From Bryobacterales bacterium (GTDB lineage Bacteria; Acidobacteriota; Terriglobia; Bryobacterales; Bryobacteraceae): a stretch of 32,279 nucleotides of DNA. The stretch covers positions 1 to 32,279 of the forward strand of contig PLMF01000029.1 of assembly GCA_003142355.1 (NCBI GenBank), given 5' to 3'. Below are positions 1 to 8,712 of this stretch, piece after piece. A model generated the notes under the pieces. It had not been told where the DNA came from. It worked only from the letters and a program-made list of their open reading frames with translations, and did no database searches. Positions within the stretch are counted from its first letter, which is position 1. Each line of letters opens with the position of its first letter. Made by a program: the position numbers and the translations under genes.

Positions 1-194
1 GACGCGCGGCCAACTTCCACGGGGGCGGCGACGACCCGGTTCGTAGTGAACAACGCGGCAGCGGTCGCTCCGTTGGCGGCTTCCACCAGCGCGAGGTCTG
101 GCCGGCCACTGACTTTAATGCCGGCAGCGATGGCAGAGAAAGAGAACCCCAGGGGCAAACGAATTTTCTCAGGAGAACGGCGCAGCAAGGTCAT
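1..194 (-). CDS. argJ: Glutamate N-acetyltransferase ArgJ, N-terminal part (cut by window edge)
   Basis: Reading leftwards from an ATG at 194-192, the translation contains the stretch GFSFSAIAAGIKVSGRPDLA followed by a segment with LFTTNRVVAAPVEVGRA. This is the characteristic N-terminus of ArgJ, which moves the acetyl group from N-acetylornithine to glutamate in the cyclic arginine pathway. Only about 64 residues are present. The autocatalytic cleavage site and the C-terminal half lie beyond the left edge. The start codon shares an ATGA overlap with the stop of the upstream acetyltransferase, so translation is probably coupled. It is the last visible gene of the argCBD operon. I cannot tell whether it is the monofunctional or the bifunctional form. 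Confidence 0.85.
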   Translation of the reverse strand, partial: MTLLRRSPEKIRLPLGFSFSAIAAGIKVSGRPDLALVEAANGATAAALFTTNRVVAAPVEVGRA

Positions 195-697
195 GCCTGA
201 ATCTTTAACCAGTTTTTTGGCGGCGGCAAAATTGCGAACGTGGGCAGATTTCCACGGACCATCGCAACTTCGTCGCAGCGATAGAGCCTGGGGCACTGAT
301 AACAGTCTTTGTGGATCTTGTCGGGAAGATCCTGGTGATTAGCGGTGGTGAATCCCCTGCGCGAGAAAAATTCCGGAATGCGCGTGAACAGGCACACGCA
401 GGTGACTTTGTGCTTTTCCGCCTGCGCCAGAAGAGCCTTGACCAGGCGTCTGCCGCCACCGCTGCTTTGGCTTGCGGGATCGACGGTAATCGAACGAATC
501 TCGGCCAGGTGCACGCCATAAAGGTGGAGCGCGCCGCATCCGATGATGCGTTCCTCATGCTCGAGGACGACAAAGTCGCGGACATTCTCGCAGATCTCCG
601 CGAGCGTGCGCGGCAGGAGAGTGCCGTCGCCGGAGTAGGCCGTGATGAGAGCGTGAATCTGCTCGGCATCGGGAAGGATCGCCTCACGCGTGCGCAT
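191..697 (-). CDS. argA: Short GNAT N-acetyltransferase, probable N-acetylglutamate synthase (ArgA-like)
   Basis: A 168-residue single-domain GNAT protein. The acetyl-CoA-binding loop is seen as SQSSGGGRRL (Q-x-x-G-x-G). The order LPRTL...VRDFVVLE...AEIRSITVDP...LFTRIPEFFSRRGF follows the acetyltransferase domain of ArgA. The amino-acid-kinase domain of classical ArgA is absent, as in the short synthases known from actinobacteria. The ATG at 697 was chosen because AAGGAGG sits just upstream; an upstream in-frame ATG at 754 lies deep inside argD. It overlaps argD by 14 bp and argJ by 4 bp. With ArgJ recycling acetyl groups, it would supply the priming N-acetylglutamate. Family membership is clear; the exact substrate is inferred from the operon. 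Confidence 0.8.
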   Translation of the reverse strand: MRTREAILPDAEQIHALITAYSGDGTLLPRTLAEICENVRDFVVLEHEERIIGCGALHLYGVHLAEIRSITVDPASQSSGGGRRLVKALLAQAEKHKVTCVCLFTRIPEFFSRRGFTTANHQDLPDKIHKDCYQCPRLYRCDEVAMVRGNLPTFAILPPPKNWLKIQA

Positions 698-1955
698 GGA
701 CCTCCTTGCGCCGCGGCGGAGCGGATTTCTTTTTCTTGTGCGTGGACTCTTCATTCTTGCGCAACGCCGCGTCCAGGGCCTTGACCACCTGATCCACGTG
801 CTTCTTCTGAATCACGTAAGGCGGCAGAAAGCGCAGTACGGTTTCGTGCGTACGATTGATGATAATTCCTTCCTGCAGCAGTTGCCCGGCCACCGCCTTC
901 GCCAATTCGGGCGAGTCCACTTCCACGGCCTGCATCAGGCCTGCTCCGCGGACGTCCTGAATCGATTTGTGCTTCTTGTCCAGCGCCTCGAGCGCCGCGT
1001 GAAAATATTCGCCCAGCGCGCGCACGTGCTTCAGCAATTGCCGTTCAGCGCGCAGGAACTCGATGGCGACGGCGCAGGCCAGCGGGCCTCCGCCGAACGT
1101 GGTTCCGTGCATCCCCGGGTGCATGCAACTCGCAACCCGTTCGGTGGTGAGGATGGCGCCGAGCGGCAAGCCGCAAGCCAGCGGCTTGGCGACGGTGACC
1201 ACGTCCGGCAGCACACCATAGTGCTGGTAGGCAAAGTGGCGTCCGGTGCGGCCGAGGCCGCATTGAATCTCGTCGAGCAGGAGTAACGCGCCGCTGCGTT
1301 TGGTCAGGCGCGAGGCGAGTTTGAGAAACTCCGGATTGACTGGACAAACCCCGCCCTCTCCCTGAATTGTCTCGATGCACACCGCACAGACGCTGGAATC
1401 AAATTTTCGTTGAAGGTCGTCCACGTCATTGAACTTGACGAAACTCACACCGGGCACAAGAGGAACGAACGGGGCTCGATATTTCGGCTGACCGGTGGTG
1501 GCCAGCGCGCCAAAGGTGCGTCCATGAAAAGAGTTCTCCATGGCAAGAATGCGCCACTTTGGATTAGGCTTGCGGCCGTTCTTATTATTCATTTGCGCAA
1601 AGGCGCGGGCGAGCTTGAGCGCTCCTTCCCAGGCCTCGGTGCCGCTGTTGCAGAAGAAAGCGCGGTCAAGACCGGAGATTTGCGTCAGCAGCCGCGCGAG
1701 TTCCGCTTGATACTCGTGGAAGAACAGATTGGAAACATGAATCAACCGGCCGGCCTGACGCTTGATCGCCGCCTGGATGGCAGGGTGGTTGTGACCGAGC
1801 GCATTGACTCCGATTCCACTCAGGAAATCCAGATACCGCTTGCCACGAGAATCCCAGAGATACACGCCGCGCCCACGAACAAAAAGGATGGGCTGGCGCT
1901 CGTATGTGGGAAGCAAAAGCTTCCCTTCCATGCGGGAGACGGAGGCGAGGCTCAT
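684..1955 (-). CDS. argD: Acetylornithine aminotransferase
   Basis: A 423-residue class-III PLP aminotransferase that converts N-acetylglutamate semialdehyde to N-acetylornithine in the cytoplasm. Seen are FLSGIGVNALGHNHP near the N-terminus, the PLP-phosphate region FFCNSGTEAWEGALKLAR, the aspartate motif LLLLDEIQCGLGRTG, and the Schiff-base lysine K257 in TVAKPLACGLPLGA. The ATG at 1955 was preferred over one at 2057, which would overlap argB by 100 bp. It overlaps the argB stop as ATGA and has GAGGTG about 8 bp upstream. The C-terminus ends in a Lys/Arg-rich tail of about 25 residues beyond the normal fold. ArgD-type enzymes can also serve as succinyldiaminopimelate aminotransferase, which this sequence does not exclude. 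Confidence 0.93.
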   Translation of the reverse strand: MSLASVSRMEGKLLLPTYERQPILFVRGRGVYLWDSRGKRYLDFLSGIGVNALGHNHPAIQAAIKRQAGRLIHVSNLFFHEYQAELARLLTQISGLDRAFFCNSGTEAWEGALKLARAFAQMNNKNGRKPNPKWRILAMENSFHGRTFGALATTGQPKYRAPFVPLVPGVSFVKFNDVDDLQRKFDSSVCAVCIETIQGEGGVCPVNPEFLKLASRLTKRSGALLLLDEIQCGLGRTGRHFAYQHYGVLPDVVTVAKPLACGLPLGAILTTERVASCMHPGMHGTTFGGGPLACAVAIEFLRAERQLLKHVRALGEYFHAALEALDKKHKSIQDVRGAGLMQAVEVDSPELAKAVAGQLLQEGIIINRTHETVLRFLPPYVIQKKHVDQVVKALDAALRKNEESTHKKKKSAPPRRKEVHAHA

Positions 1956-2737
1956 GCTCTCAGCACCTCGGTGCCGCATTCCAGCTTGGTGAAATAAAAC
2001 AGTGGCAGCATTTCGACCTGCGCTGCTGGCAGGATGCGCACACGGCCCACGCCGCACTTGAGAGCCTGAGTACAGGCTTCGAGCTTGGGCATCATCCCGC
2101 CGCTGACTACGGATTCCTCAATGAGTCCGGCAACTTGCTTGGTATCCAACCGAGGCATCACCGAACCGTCGGCTTGCTTTACGCCGGCCACGTCGGTGAG
2201 AAAAATCAGCGCATCGGCCTCGCAGGCTATGGCGCAAGCGGCCGCCATCTGGTCCGCATTCACGTTGTAATACTGCCCGTCAGCTCCGAGCGCAAGCGAG
2301 GAGAGCACAGGAATGCCACCTTCCGCCCAGATGGCTTTGAGCCAGCGCGGTTCGGAAAAGCAGATTTCGCCGACAAATCCCAAGTCGTGTTCCGCGTCTT
2401 GTTTCTTGCGAGCACGAAAGACGCCGCCGTCTCCGCCACAAAGACCGATGGCCGGTTGCCCGGCAGCAGCGATCGCCGCCACCAGGCTCTTGTTCACAAT
2501 GCCGGCGAGCACCATCAGGGCAACATCGCGCGTCTCAGCGTCGGTAACGCGCAGTCCGTGGACGAAGTCACTTGTCTTTCCGAGGAGTTTCAGGGTCCGC
2601 GTCAGCGCGCTGCCACCGCCGTGCACCACGGTGACCTGGTGTCCGTCGTGGGCGAGCTGCACCACCGCTTTCGCGCATTTCTGAAGAGTCGTTTTATCCT
2701 CCAGCGCCGCGCCGCCGATCTTGACGACAATTTTCAC
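1952..2737 (-). CDS. argB: Acetylglutamate kinase
   Basis: A 261-residue amino-acid-kinase-fold protein that phosphorylates N-acetylglutamate, the second step of arginine synthesis. It starts KIVVKIGGAAL (nucleotide-binding lysine and Gly-Gly loop), followed by TVVHGGGSALTRTL (substrate loop) and NVNADQMAAACA near the C-terminal half. Length fits the E. coli-like non-extended class. It lacks the N-terminal helix that arginine-inhibited hexameric kinases usually carry, so feedback inhibition may be weak (inference). The start is GTG at 2737, overlapping the argC stop as GTGA. The stop overlaps the argD start as ATGA. Confidence 0.93.
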   Translation of the reverse strand: MKIVVKIGGAALEDKTTLQKCAKAVVQLAHDGHQVTVVHGGGSALTRTLKLLGKTSDFVHGLRVTDAETRDVALMVLAGIVNKSLVAAIAAAGQPAIGLCGGDGGVFRARKKQDAEHDLGFVGEICFSEPRWLKAIWAEGGIPVLSSLALGADGQYYNVNADQMAAACAIACEADALIFLTDVAGVKQADGSVMPRLDTKQVAGLIEESVVSGGMMPKLEACTQALKCGVGRVRILPAAQVEMLPLFYFTKLECGTEVLRA

Positions 2738-3792
2738 TCCAGGCCCTCCGCCTCGTCCCAGCCATACATGATGTTCATATTCTGCACGGCTTGACCGGCT
2801 GCGCCTTTGAGCAGGTTGTCCAGACAGGAAACCAGGACGAGCCGGCGGCCATCCTGCGCGAGGCAGAAACCGAGGTCACAGTAGTTGGTGTGCACGGAGA
2901 ATTGGATTTGCGGCAAGCTCGATGCCGGGAAAATGCGAACCCACCGCTTGCCCTTGTAGAAATCGTGGAAACAACCTTGAATCTCGTCCGACGTCATTTC
3001 GCGTTTCAGGTACACATAAATCGTGGACAGAATCCCACGTGGGATTGGCAAAAGATGAGGAGTGAAGATCAACTGGCAGGAATTGAGCGCCAATTGCTCG
3101 AGAATCTCGCCGGTGTGACGGTGTCCGAAGACCGAGTAGGCGGAAAAGTTGTCGGCCACCGACACGAAGTGGGTACGCGCCGTGGGTTCCTTGCCGGCGC
3201 CGGATACGCCGGACTTCGAATCGGAGATGATGCCGCGATCGCAATCCACAATGCCGGCCGACAGCAAGGGCGCCAGCGCAAGAATGACTGAAGTCGCATA
3301 GCAGCCTGGATTCGCGACCAGAGCGGCCGACGGTATCTGGTCCGCATTCAACTCAGGCAGACCGTACACTGCGCGCTCCGTGAGTTCCGCCGCGGTCTGG
3401 GCGTTGGCATCTTTGAAGCCATAGACGGCGCGATGCTGTTCCTGCTTCAGCCGCCACGCGCCGCTGAGATCGACGATCCGCAGCCCGCGTGCAACCGCTT
3501 CGGGAACAAGTTCGCGCGAAACGGCGTGCGGTGTAGCCAGAAACAACAGTTCCACGCCACGCTGCTCCAACGCGGACCACGAAAAGGGCTGGACCGGCGA
3601 ATTGCCGTTGGCTTTGCTATTGCCAAAAATGTGCGGCAATCCGGCAGCGTGCCGGTCGGACTCGCCGGTCTCTGCACTGCGCCGCAAAAGCAAGGGCGCG
3701 TCGGTCCGCGGATGCCGGCCGAGAAGGCGAGCGAGTTCGAGGCCGGAATAGCCGGTCGCGCCGAGAACCGCGGTTTTAAGTTTGGCCGCCAT
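2734..3792 (-). CDS. argC: N-acetyl-gamma-glutamyl-phosphate reductase
   Basis: A 352-residue NADPH-dependent reductase, third step of arginine synthesis and first gene of this operon. The dinucleotide-binding motif VLGATGYSGLELARLL is at residues 9-24. The catalytic cysteine is C164 in VANPGCYATS. The segment SGVSGAGKEP and the histidine-rich YSVFGHRHTGEI are typical of ArgC. Start ATG at 3792 has a modest GAAGAAAG ribosome-binding site. A promoter with a double ARG box lies 50-120 bp upstream, so the whole operon is probably repressed by ArgR with arginine; no argR gene is in the window. Confidence 0.94.
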   Translation of the reverse strand: MAAKLKTAVLGATGYSGLELARLLGRHPRTDAPLLLRRSAETGESDRHAAGLPHIFGNSKANGNSPVQPFSWSALEQRGVELLFLATPHAVSRELVPEAVARGLRIVDLSGAWRLKQEQHRAVYGFKDANAQTAAELTERAVYGLPELNADQIPSAALVANPGCYATSVILALAPLLSAGIVDCDRGIISDSKSGVSGAGKEPTARTHFVSVADNFSAYSVFGHRHTGEILEQLALNSCQLIFTPHLLPIPRGILSTIYVYLKREMTSDEIQGCFHDFYKGKRWVRIFPASSLPQIQFSVHTNYCDLGFCLAQDGRRLVLVSCLDNLLKGAAGQAVQNMNIMYGWDEAEGLE

Positions 3793-4200
3793 CAGACTTT
3801 CTTCAAGTATGCCCGATCTCTTCGTTTCCTTATTGTTCTCGTTGAGGCATATTTATCCATTATGATGCATAAATATTCATATATATTAACTGGTCTCGCC
3901 GAACTGTCAAGTCGAAACCGCGGTTCGAGACTCTTCGGTTCATGGATGGGCGGTCCAATGGACCGGCAAGATCGAAGGCTCGTCAAAATGAAGGGCGAGT
4001 CTTGTTTCGAAAGCTTTTCTGATGGCTGCAAGAAGAAATATCTATTGGACTCAGTGGATCGGCGCATTTAGTGTGGGGAGCGATTGCAGCACGCGAGTTG
4101 GAGACTTGCGAAGACATTTCATGCCGTATTTCACGCCGTCCTTCCCCACACCGCAACATTCCGTAAGAATTGTCTACCGCATAGAAACAGGAGCAACCCC
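3793..4200. other. Divergent argC / amt intergenic region
   Basis: 408 bp between the divergently transcribed argC and ammonium transporter genes. The argC-proximal half is markedly AT-rich and carries the argC promoter and ARG boxes. In the amt-proximal half I see only a Shine-Dalgarno AGGAG about 10 bp before the amt ATG and no convincing promoter. A 91-codon minus-strand frame through the ARG boxes has no family resemblance and is discounted. Confidence 0.6.
3844..3910 (-). promoter_or_regulatory. argC promoter with tandem ARG boxes (ArgR operator)
   Basis: On the minus strand a -35 TTGACA (3905-3910) is followed after 16 bp by TAATAT (3883-3888). Directly downstream lies ATATGAATATTTATGCAT (3864-3881), differing at one core position from the ArgR consensus TGAAT-N4-ATTCA. 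A weaker copy containing TGGATAAATATGCC (3846-3859) follows at 20 bp centre-to-centre spacing, close to the 20-21 bp of paired ARG boxes in E. coli. The boxes cover the expected transcription start, so bound ArgR would block initiation. Sequence match seen; function inferred. Confidence 0.8.
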
Positions 4201-5901
4201 ATGACGAAGCAACCGGAGAGGCGCTTCCTGCGCCGGTCATCATCAGTATCTGTATCGATTCTGGCCATCCTTCTCGCCGCCGGAATGTTCGCTGCGCTGG
4301 CCACGCCTTGCCTTGCGGACGAAGGCCCAAAGCCGGATCCATCGGGCACGGCAACTGGCGACCGGACGACTGCCGTGGACGCAGCCGGAAATTCTTTTGC
4401 TCTGCCTGAACCGACCGACAAAGCAGCGCCAGACTACGGCAAGAACAAGAAAGACTTTGACGACTATCAGGCGCAGGCGGCCAAGGAGCCCCTTGCTGTC
4501 AAACTTGCCGATGATGTCGGCCATCTTCGCGTGGCCACCAATTTCGCCTGGACGCTGAATACCGGCTACCTCGTCCTGTTCATGCAGGCCGGATTCGCCC
4601 TGCTGACCTGCGGACTGGTGCGAAAGAAAAACGCCGCTCATCTGATGATGCTGAACTTTGCGGCATATGTCTTCGCCTTCCTGGCGTACTACGCGGTCGG
4701 ATACGCATTCCAGTTCGGCGCGGTGGCCATCAATGCAGCACCGGCGAATCTGGGCGGCATCCCCACGCTCAACAAATTTCTGATTGGACATGGTCAATGG
4801 GGATTTCTAGGCGGTCGAGGCTTCTTCCTGGTTGGGCCCGCTTATGACACGGCCAGCAACTGCTTCGCGCTGTTCGAAGTCGTGTTCATGGAGACAGCCG
4901 GGTACATCATCGTGGGGGCGGTTTGCGAGCGCATCACCTTCTGGGCATTCCTGCTGTGCGAAATGTTCATCGGCGCGATTCTTTATCCCGTATACGGTTG
5001 CTGGGTCTGGGGCGGCGGATGGCTCTCGCAAATCGGATCGACGTTGAATCTGGGGCACGGCTACGTGGACTTTGCCGGATCGAGTGTGGTCCACGCGGTG
5101 GGCGGTTTTTGCGCCATGGCTCTGGCCATCATTCTGGGGCCGCGACTCGGCAAGTATGGGCCCGGAGGAAAGATCCGAGTCTTCCCCGCTCACAACCTTG
5201 TGTTCGTGGTGACGGGCACGCTTATTCTGCTTTTCGGGTGGATGGGATTTAATCCGGGCTCGACTCTGGGCGCCACCGACCTTCGCATTTCGGTGATCGC
5301 CGTGAATACAAATCTTTCCGCCGTCGCCGGCGCCGCTGCCGCGATGGTGCTGTGGTACTTCCTGTTCGGGAAACCGGACGTCACCATGGCCTGCAATGGC
5401 ATGCTGGCTGGGCTGGTCGCCATAACGGCTCCGTGCGCTTTTGTAACGCCGACTGCCTCGGTTGTGATTGGCGTGCTCGCAGGCCTGTTGGTGTGCGGCG
5501 GAGTTCTATTCAACGACCGCGTTCTGAAGATCGATGACCCTTGCGGCGCAATTTCCGTCCACGGCTACTGCGGCTGGTTTGGCGCAGTCTGCGTGGGCAT
5601 CTTTGCGGATGGAACCTACGGTGCGGGATGGAACGGCGTCGGCGCGGCGGCGTATCTGGGACACGCGGGCCAAGGCGTGACTGGCCTGCTTCACGGAGAC
5701 TCACGGCAATTCCTGTGTCAACTGCTGGGAGCAACTCTGTGTGTGGCCTGGGCGTTTGGTGCCACCTACGTCGTCTTCTGGTCGGTGAACAAAGTGCGCT
5801 CGATGCGCGTGACGCCAGAAGCCGAGACTGAAGGTCTGGATATGCCTGAGTTCGGAATGCCAGCCTATCCCGAAGACGCAGTGGCCCCTGCCTCATACTG
5901 A
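4201..5901 (+). CDS. amt: Ammonium transporter (Amt family) with extended exported N-terminus
   Basis: A 566-residue Amt/MEP/Rh-family channel for ammonium in the inner membrane. Residues 15-39 form a signal peptide ending ATPCLA before DEGPK. About 75 polar residues follow before the first channel helix (about 115-140, NTGYLVLFMQAGFALLTCGL). The twin conduction histidines are H298 in DFAGSSVVHAVGG and H454 in GAISVHGYCG. The cytoplasmic tail carries EGLDMPEFGMPAY, the conserved Amt C-terminal motif. The ATG at 4201 was chosen over an upstream in-frame ATG at 4084 because of AGGAG just upstream and the signal peptide that follows. No glnK/glnB partner lies beside it. The long segment after the signal peptide is unusual relative to E. 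coli AmtB. Confidence 0.93.
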   Translation: MTKQPERRFLRRSSSVSVSILAILLAAGMFAALATPCLADEGPKPDPSGTATGDRTTAVDAAGNSFALPEPTDKAAPDYGKNKKDFDDYQAQAAKEPLAVKLADDVGHLRVATNFAWTLNTGYLVLFMQAGFALLTCGLVRKKNAAHLMMLNFAAYVFAFLAYYAVGYAFQFGAVAINAAPANLGGIPTLNKFLIGHGQWGFLGGRGFFLVGPAYDTASNCFALFEVVFMETAGYIIVGAVCERITFWAFLLCEMFIGAILYPVYGCWVWGGGWLSQIGSTLNLGHGYVDFAGSSVVHAVGGFCAMALAIILGPRLGKYGPGGKIRVFPAHNLVFVVTGTLILLFGWMGFNPGSTLGATDLRISVIAVNTNLSAVAGAAAAMVLWYFLFGKPDVTMACNGMLAGLVAITAPCAFVTPTASVVIGVLAGLLVCGGVLFNDRVLKIDDPCGAISVHGYCGWFGAVCVGIFADGTYGAGWNGVGAAAYLGHAGQGVTGLLHGDSRQFLCQLLGATLCVAWAFGATYVVFWSVNKVRSMRVTPEAETEGLDMPEFGMPAYPEDAVAPASY

Positions 5902-5996
5902 ATTGAGAGGCGGGAGGGGACGCTGCGGTTCCACCAAAAAACGCGGCACGCCGGTTCGCACAGTCCGGCAAGCTGACGGATTCGTGAGCCACTTTC

Positions 5997-8702
5997 TTAC
6001 ACTCGTAGCCGGAGGTCGCTCGATGTGCCGCCGGCTGCTGGAACGTAGCACTTGGTCGTGTAATCCATCACCATGCGATCTGCGTTGAAGCGCCAGCCGA
6101 GGGTGCGGATAGTGCGCTTCATGCGCTGGATCCAGCCGCGCGGAAGGCCGTCGCGATCGCGCTGATAGTAGAGAGGGATCACTTCATCGCGAAGAACTCG
6201 CATCAGGTCTTCCCCGTCGCGGGTGTCGTGAACATTCATGTCGGAGTGAGTTCTGCCGTTTCCGATGGCGAAGCCGTTCAAGCCGTCGTAAGCTTCCGCC
6301 CACCAGCCGTCCAGAACCGAGAGGTTCAAGCCGCCGTTCAAAACGACTTTCTGGCCGCTGGTTCCGGAGGCTTCCAGCGGACGCCGCGGATTGTTAAGCC
6401 AGACATCGACACCCTGCACGAAATGGCGGCCGACGTTGATGTCGTAGTCTTCGACGAAGACGAATTTGTCGGAAAACTGCGGGTCGCGCATCAACTGGGC
6501 AATCTGCTGCAGGACGCGCTTGCCGGGTTCGTCGAGAGGATGCGCCTTTCCGGCAAACACGAACTGCACGGGGCGTTTCGGGTCATTGACCATGCTGGCT
6601 ATTTTTTCGATGTCGGCCAAAATCAGATTGGCGCGCTTGTAGGTGGCAAAGCGTCGCGCAAAACCGATGGTGAGCGCATCGGGACTGAGCACGCGTTCGA
6701 GTTGCTGCAGCACGCCGCGCGGTTCGTCGCGGCGCGCTGCCTGCTTGACGGCGCGGCGGCGCACAAATTCGATCATTCGCGACTTCAGATTGAAATGAGT
6801 CTCCCAGAGCTCGCCGTCGTCGACGTTGTCAATGCCCTCCCAGATTTTGGCCTCGCTGCTGCGCAGATGCCATCCCGTGCCGAGATGGCGATCATAGAGG
6901 CGAAACATCTGCGGAGCCAACCAGGTGGGGACATGGACGCCGTTGGTAATGTGTCCGATGGGAACCGCGTCTTCCAGTTTGCCCGGAAAAAGTCCGGTCC
7001 ACATGGCGCGGGAGACTTCACCGTGCAGAGAGGAAACCGCATTGGCGTGGCGCGACAGCCGCAGGCCGAGCACGGTCATGCAGAAACGTTCGTCGCTTTC
7101 GGGATTCTCGCGTCCCAGTGCCATGAAACTTTCCTTGGAAAGACCGAGAGCCTCGCGGAGAGGTCCGAGGTGCTCTTCGACCAGATCGGCATCGAAGCGA
7201 TCATGGCCGGCGGGCACGGGGGTGTGGGTCGTGAAGACCACTTCACGGGCAACACGGGACACGGCCTTCTCGAAGCCGATGCCCTCTTCTTCCATGCGTT
7301 GGCGAATCGCTTCGAGGACCGCAAATCCGCTGTGTCCTTCGTTCAGGTGAAGAACCCCCGGTGTGATACCGAGCGCTTTCAAAGCGCGCAGGCCGCCCAC
7401 GCCCAGAAGCAGTTCCTGATGCACGCGAACGCGGCCGTCGCCTCCGTACAAACGCGAGGTCATCTCGCGGTCCTCGGGGGTATTGCCTTCCACGTCGGAG
7501 TCGAGGAGAAACAAATCGCAACGACCCACTTTCACGCGCCATACTTTTGCGCGGATCGAACCATGGCGGGTATCGACTTGCACTACGACCGGTCTGCCGT
7601 TTTTCCCGATGGCCACTTCCATTGCAAGTTGGTTGACATCGGTCCCGAGGTACTCCTCGTGCTGCCAGCCGTCGCGATCGAGGCGCTGGCGGAAATAGCC
7701 CTGGCCATAAAACAAGCCCACGCCGACGAGGGGGATCCCGAGATCGGAGGCGCTCTTGATGTGATCGCCGGCCAGAACTCCAAGTCCACCGGAATAGACC
7801 GGGAGAGACTCGTGCACGCCGAATTCGGCGGAGAAATAAGCCACGGGACGGGGCCGCAGCACACCGGCGTGGCGCGCACCCCAGGTTCGCTCCGCATCCT
7901 CGTACTCACGCAGGCGACGATAAGCGTAGTTGATCCGGCTGTGCAGGACGAGTTCGGCGGCGCGCGCTTCGAGTTTGGCGAGAGGATACTCGTTCAGCAG
8001 CGAGACGGGACTGTGATTGAGCTGACTCCATCGCAGAGGATCGAGATCGTGGAATAAGCCGGAAGAATCGTGATCCCAGCTCCACCACATGTTGCGAGCC
8101 AGAGCCCAGAGCCGCTCCTGGGCAGGCGCGATGAAACGATCGAGCGTGCGGGCTTCGCTCACCACGTGCGCAACCCGGTTCGCGGCTTCCGTGAGCAGAC
8201 GAATCTCATTTCCCGGAAAGACTCGCGCCTCCACGGTTTGCACCACTAAAACACCTTGCAGTACGCCGCGATCGATGAGGGGAACTCCCAGGAAAGATTG
8301 GTAAGCGTCCTCGCCGGCTTCGCTGTAGTACTTGAAGCGAGGATGATTCCTGACCTGTTCAACGGCCACCGGGCGGACCTGTTCCGCGACCAGGCCGACG
8401 AGTCCTTCATTGACTGCCATGCGAAGCTTGCCGACGCATTCACGGCGAAGCCCGAGCGTCGCTGCCAGAACGAGGTGGGCGCGGTCGGGCTCCAGCAGGT
8501 AGGCGGAGCAAACATCGCTACCAAACCGTCTGGCAATCAATGCGACAACGTTCATCAGGGTCTCGGCTGGCTTGCCGGGATCCGCCGCTAAGTTCGCGAT
8601 TTCCTCCCACGTCAGCACAAAGCTGGCATCGAGAGAACAGGCAGCGTGCTCCTGATCCTGATCCTGAACTAGTTCATTCGGGCGATCCAATCTTGTCTCC
8701 AT
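5997..8702 (-). CDS. glgP: Alpha-glucan (glycogen/maltodextrin) phosphorylase with N-terminal GAF domain
   Basis: A 901-residue GT35 phosphorylase releasing glucose-1-phosphate from alpha-1,4-glucans. Residues about 45-185 are a GAF domain (VVALIARRFGSDVCSAYLL...FLGVPLIDRGVLQGVLVVQ) resembling the sensor of PtsP-type Enzyme I. About 192-300 match the N-terminal domain of Thermotoga-type phosphorylases (ERLWALARNMWWSWD). The catalytic part contains AYFSAEFGVHESLPVYSGGL and the PLP motif EASGTSGQKVVLNGGLNLSV with PLP lysine K785. The ATG at 8702 has AAGGAA about 9 bp upstream, partly supplied by the adjoining palindromic element. The GAF fusion suggests allosteric or signal control of glycogen breakdown (inference). 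Confidence 0.92.
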   Translation of the reverse strand: METRLDRPNELVQDQDQEHAACSLDASFVLTWEEIANLAADPGKPAETLMNVVALIARRFGSDVCSAYLLEPDRAHLVLAATLGLRRECVGKLRMAVNEGLVGLVAEQVRPVAVEQVRNHPRFKYYSEAGEDAYQSFLGVPLIDRGVLQGVLVVQTVEARVFPGNEIRLLTEAANRVAHVVSEARTLDRFIAPAQERLWALARNMWWSWDHDSSGLFHDLDPLRWSQLNHSPVSLLNEYPLAKLEARAAELVLHSRINYAYRRLREYEDAERTWGARHAGVLRPRPVAYFSAEFGVHESLPVYSGGLGVLAGDHIKSASDLGIPLVGVGLFYGQGYFRQRLDRDGWQHEEYLGTDVNQLAMEVAIGKNGRPVVVQVDTRHGSIRAKVWRVKVGRCDLFLLDSDVEGNTPEDREMTSRLYGGDGRVRVHQELLLGVGGLRALKALGITPGVLHLNEGHSGFAVLEAIRQRMEEEGIGFEKAVSRVAREVVFTTHTPVPAGHDRFDADLVEEHLGPLREALGLSKESFMALGRENPESDERFCMTVLGLRLSRHANAVSSLHGEVSRAMWTGLFPGKLEDAVPIGHITNGVHVPTWLAPQMFRLYDRHLGTGWHLRSSEAKIWEGIDNVDDGELWETHFNLKSRMIEFVRRRAVKQAARRDEPRGVLQQLERVLSPDALTIGFARRFATYKRANLILADIEKIASMVNDPKRPVQFVFAGKAHPLDEPGKRVLQQIAQLMRDPQFSDKFVFVEDYDINVGRHFVQGVDVWLNNPRRPLEASGTSGQKVVLNGGLNLSVLDGWWAEAYDGLNGFAIGNGRTHSDMNVHDTRDGEDLMRVLRDEVIPLYYQRDRDGLPRGWIQRMKRTIRTLGWRFNADRMVMDYTTKCYVPAAGGTSSDLRLRV

Positions 8703-8712
8703 TGCTTAAATT

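Noticed and set aside
46..342. 98-codon plus-strand frame at the left edge
   Set aside because: It is antisense to the argJ N-terminus and the acetyltransferase, both of which show conserved motifs.
4074..4088. Sigma-54-like TGGGG...TTGC before the ammonium transporter
   Set aside because: The GG-to-GC spacing is one base short of the strict -24/-12 requirement, so I do not call it although such a promoter would make biological sense.
6228..8057. 609-codon plus-strand frame opposite glgP
   Set aside because: It is complementary to conserved phosphorylase sequence including the PLP site and shows no family motif of its own.
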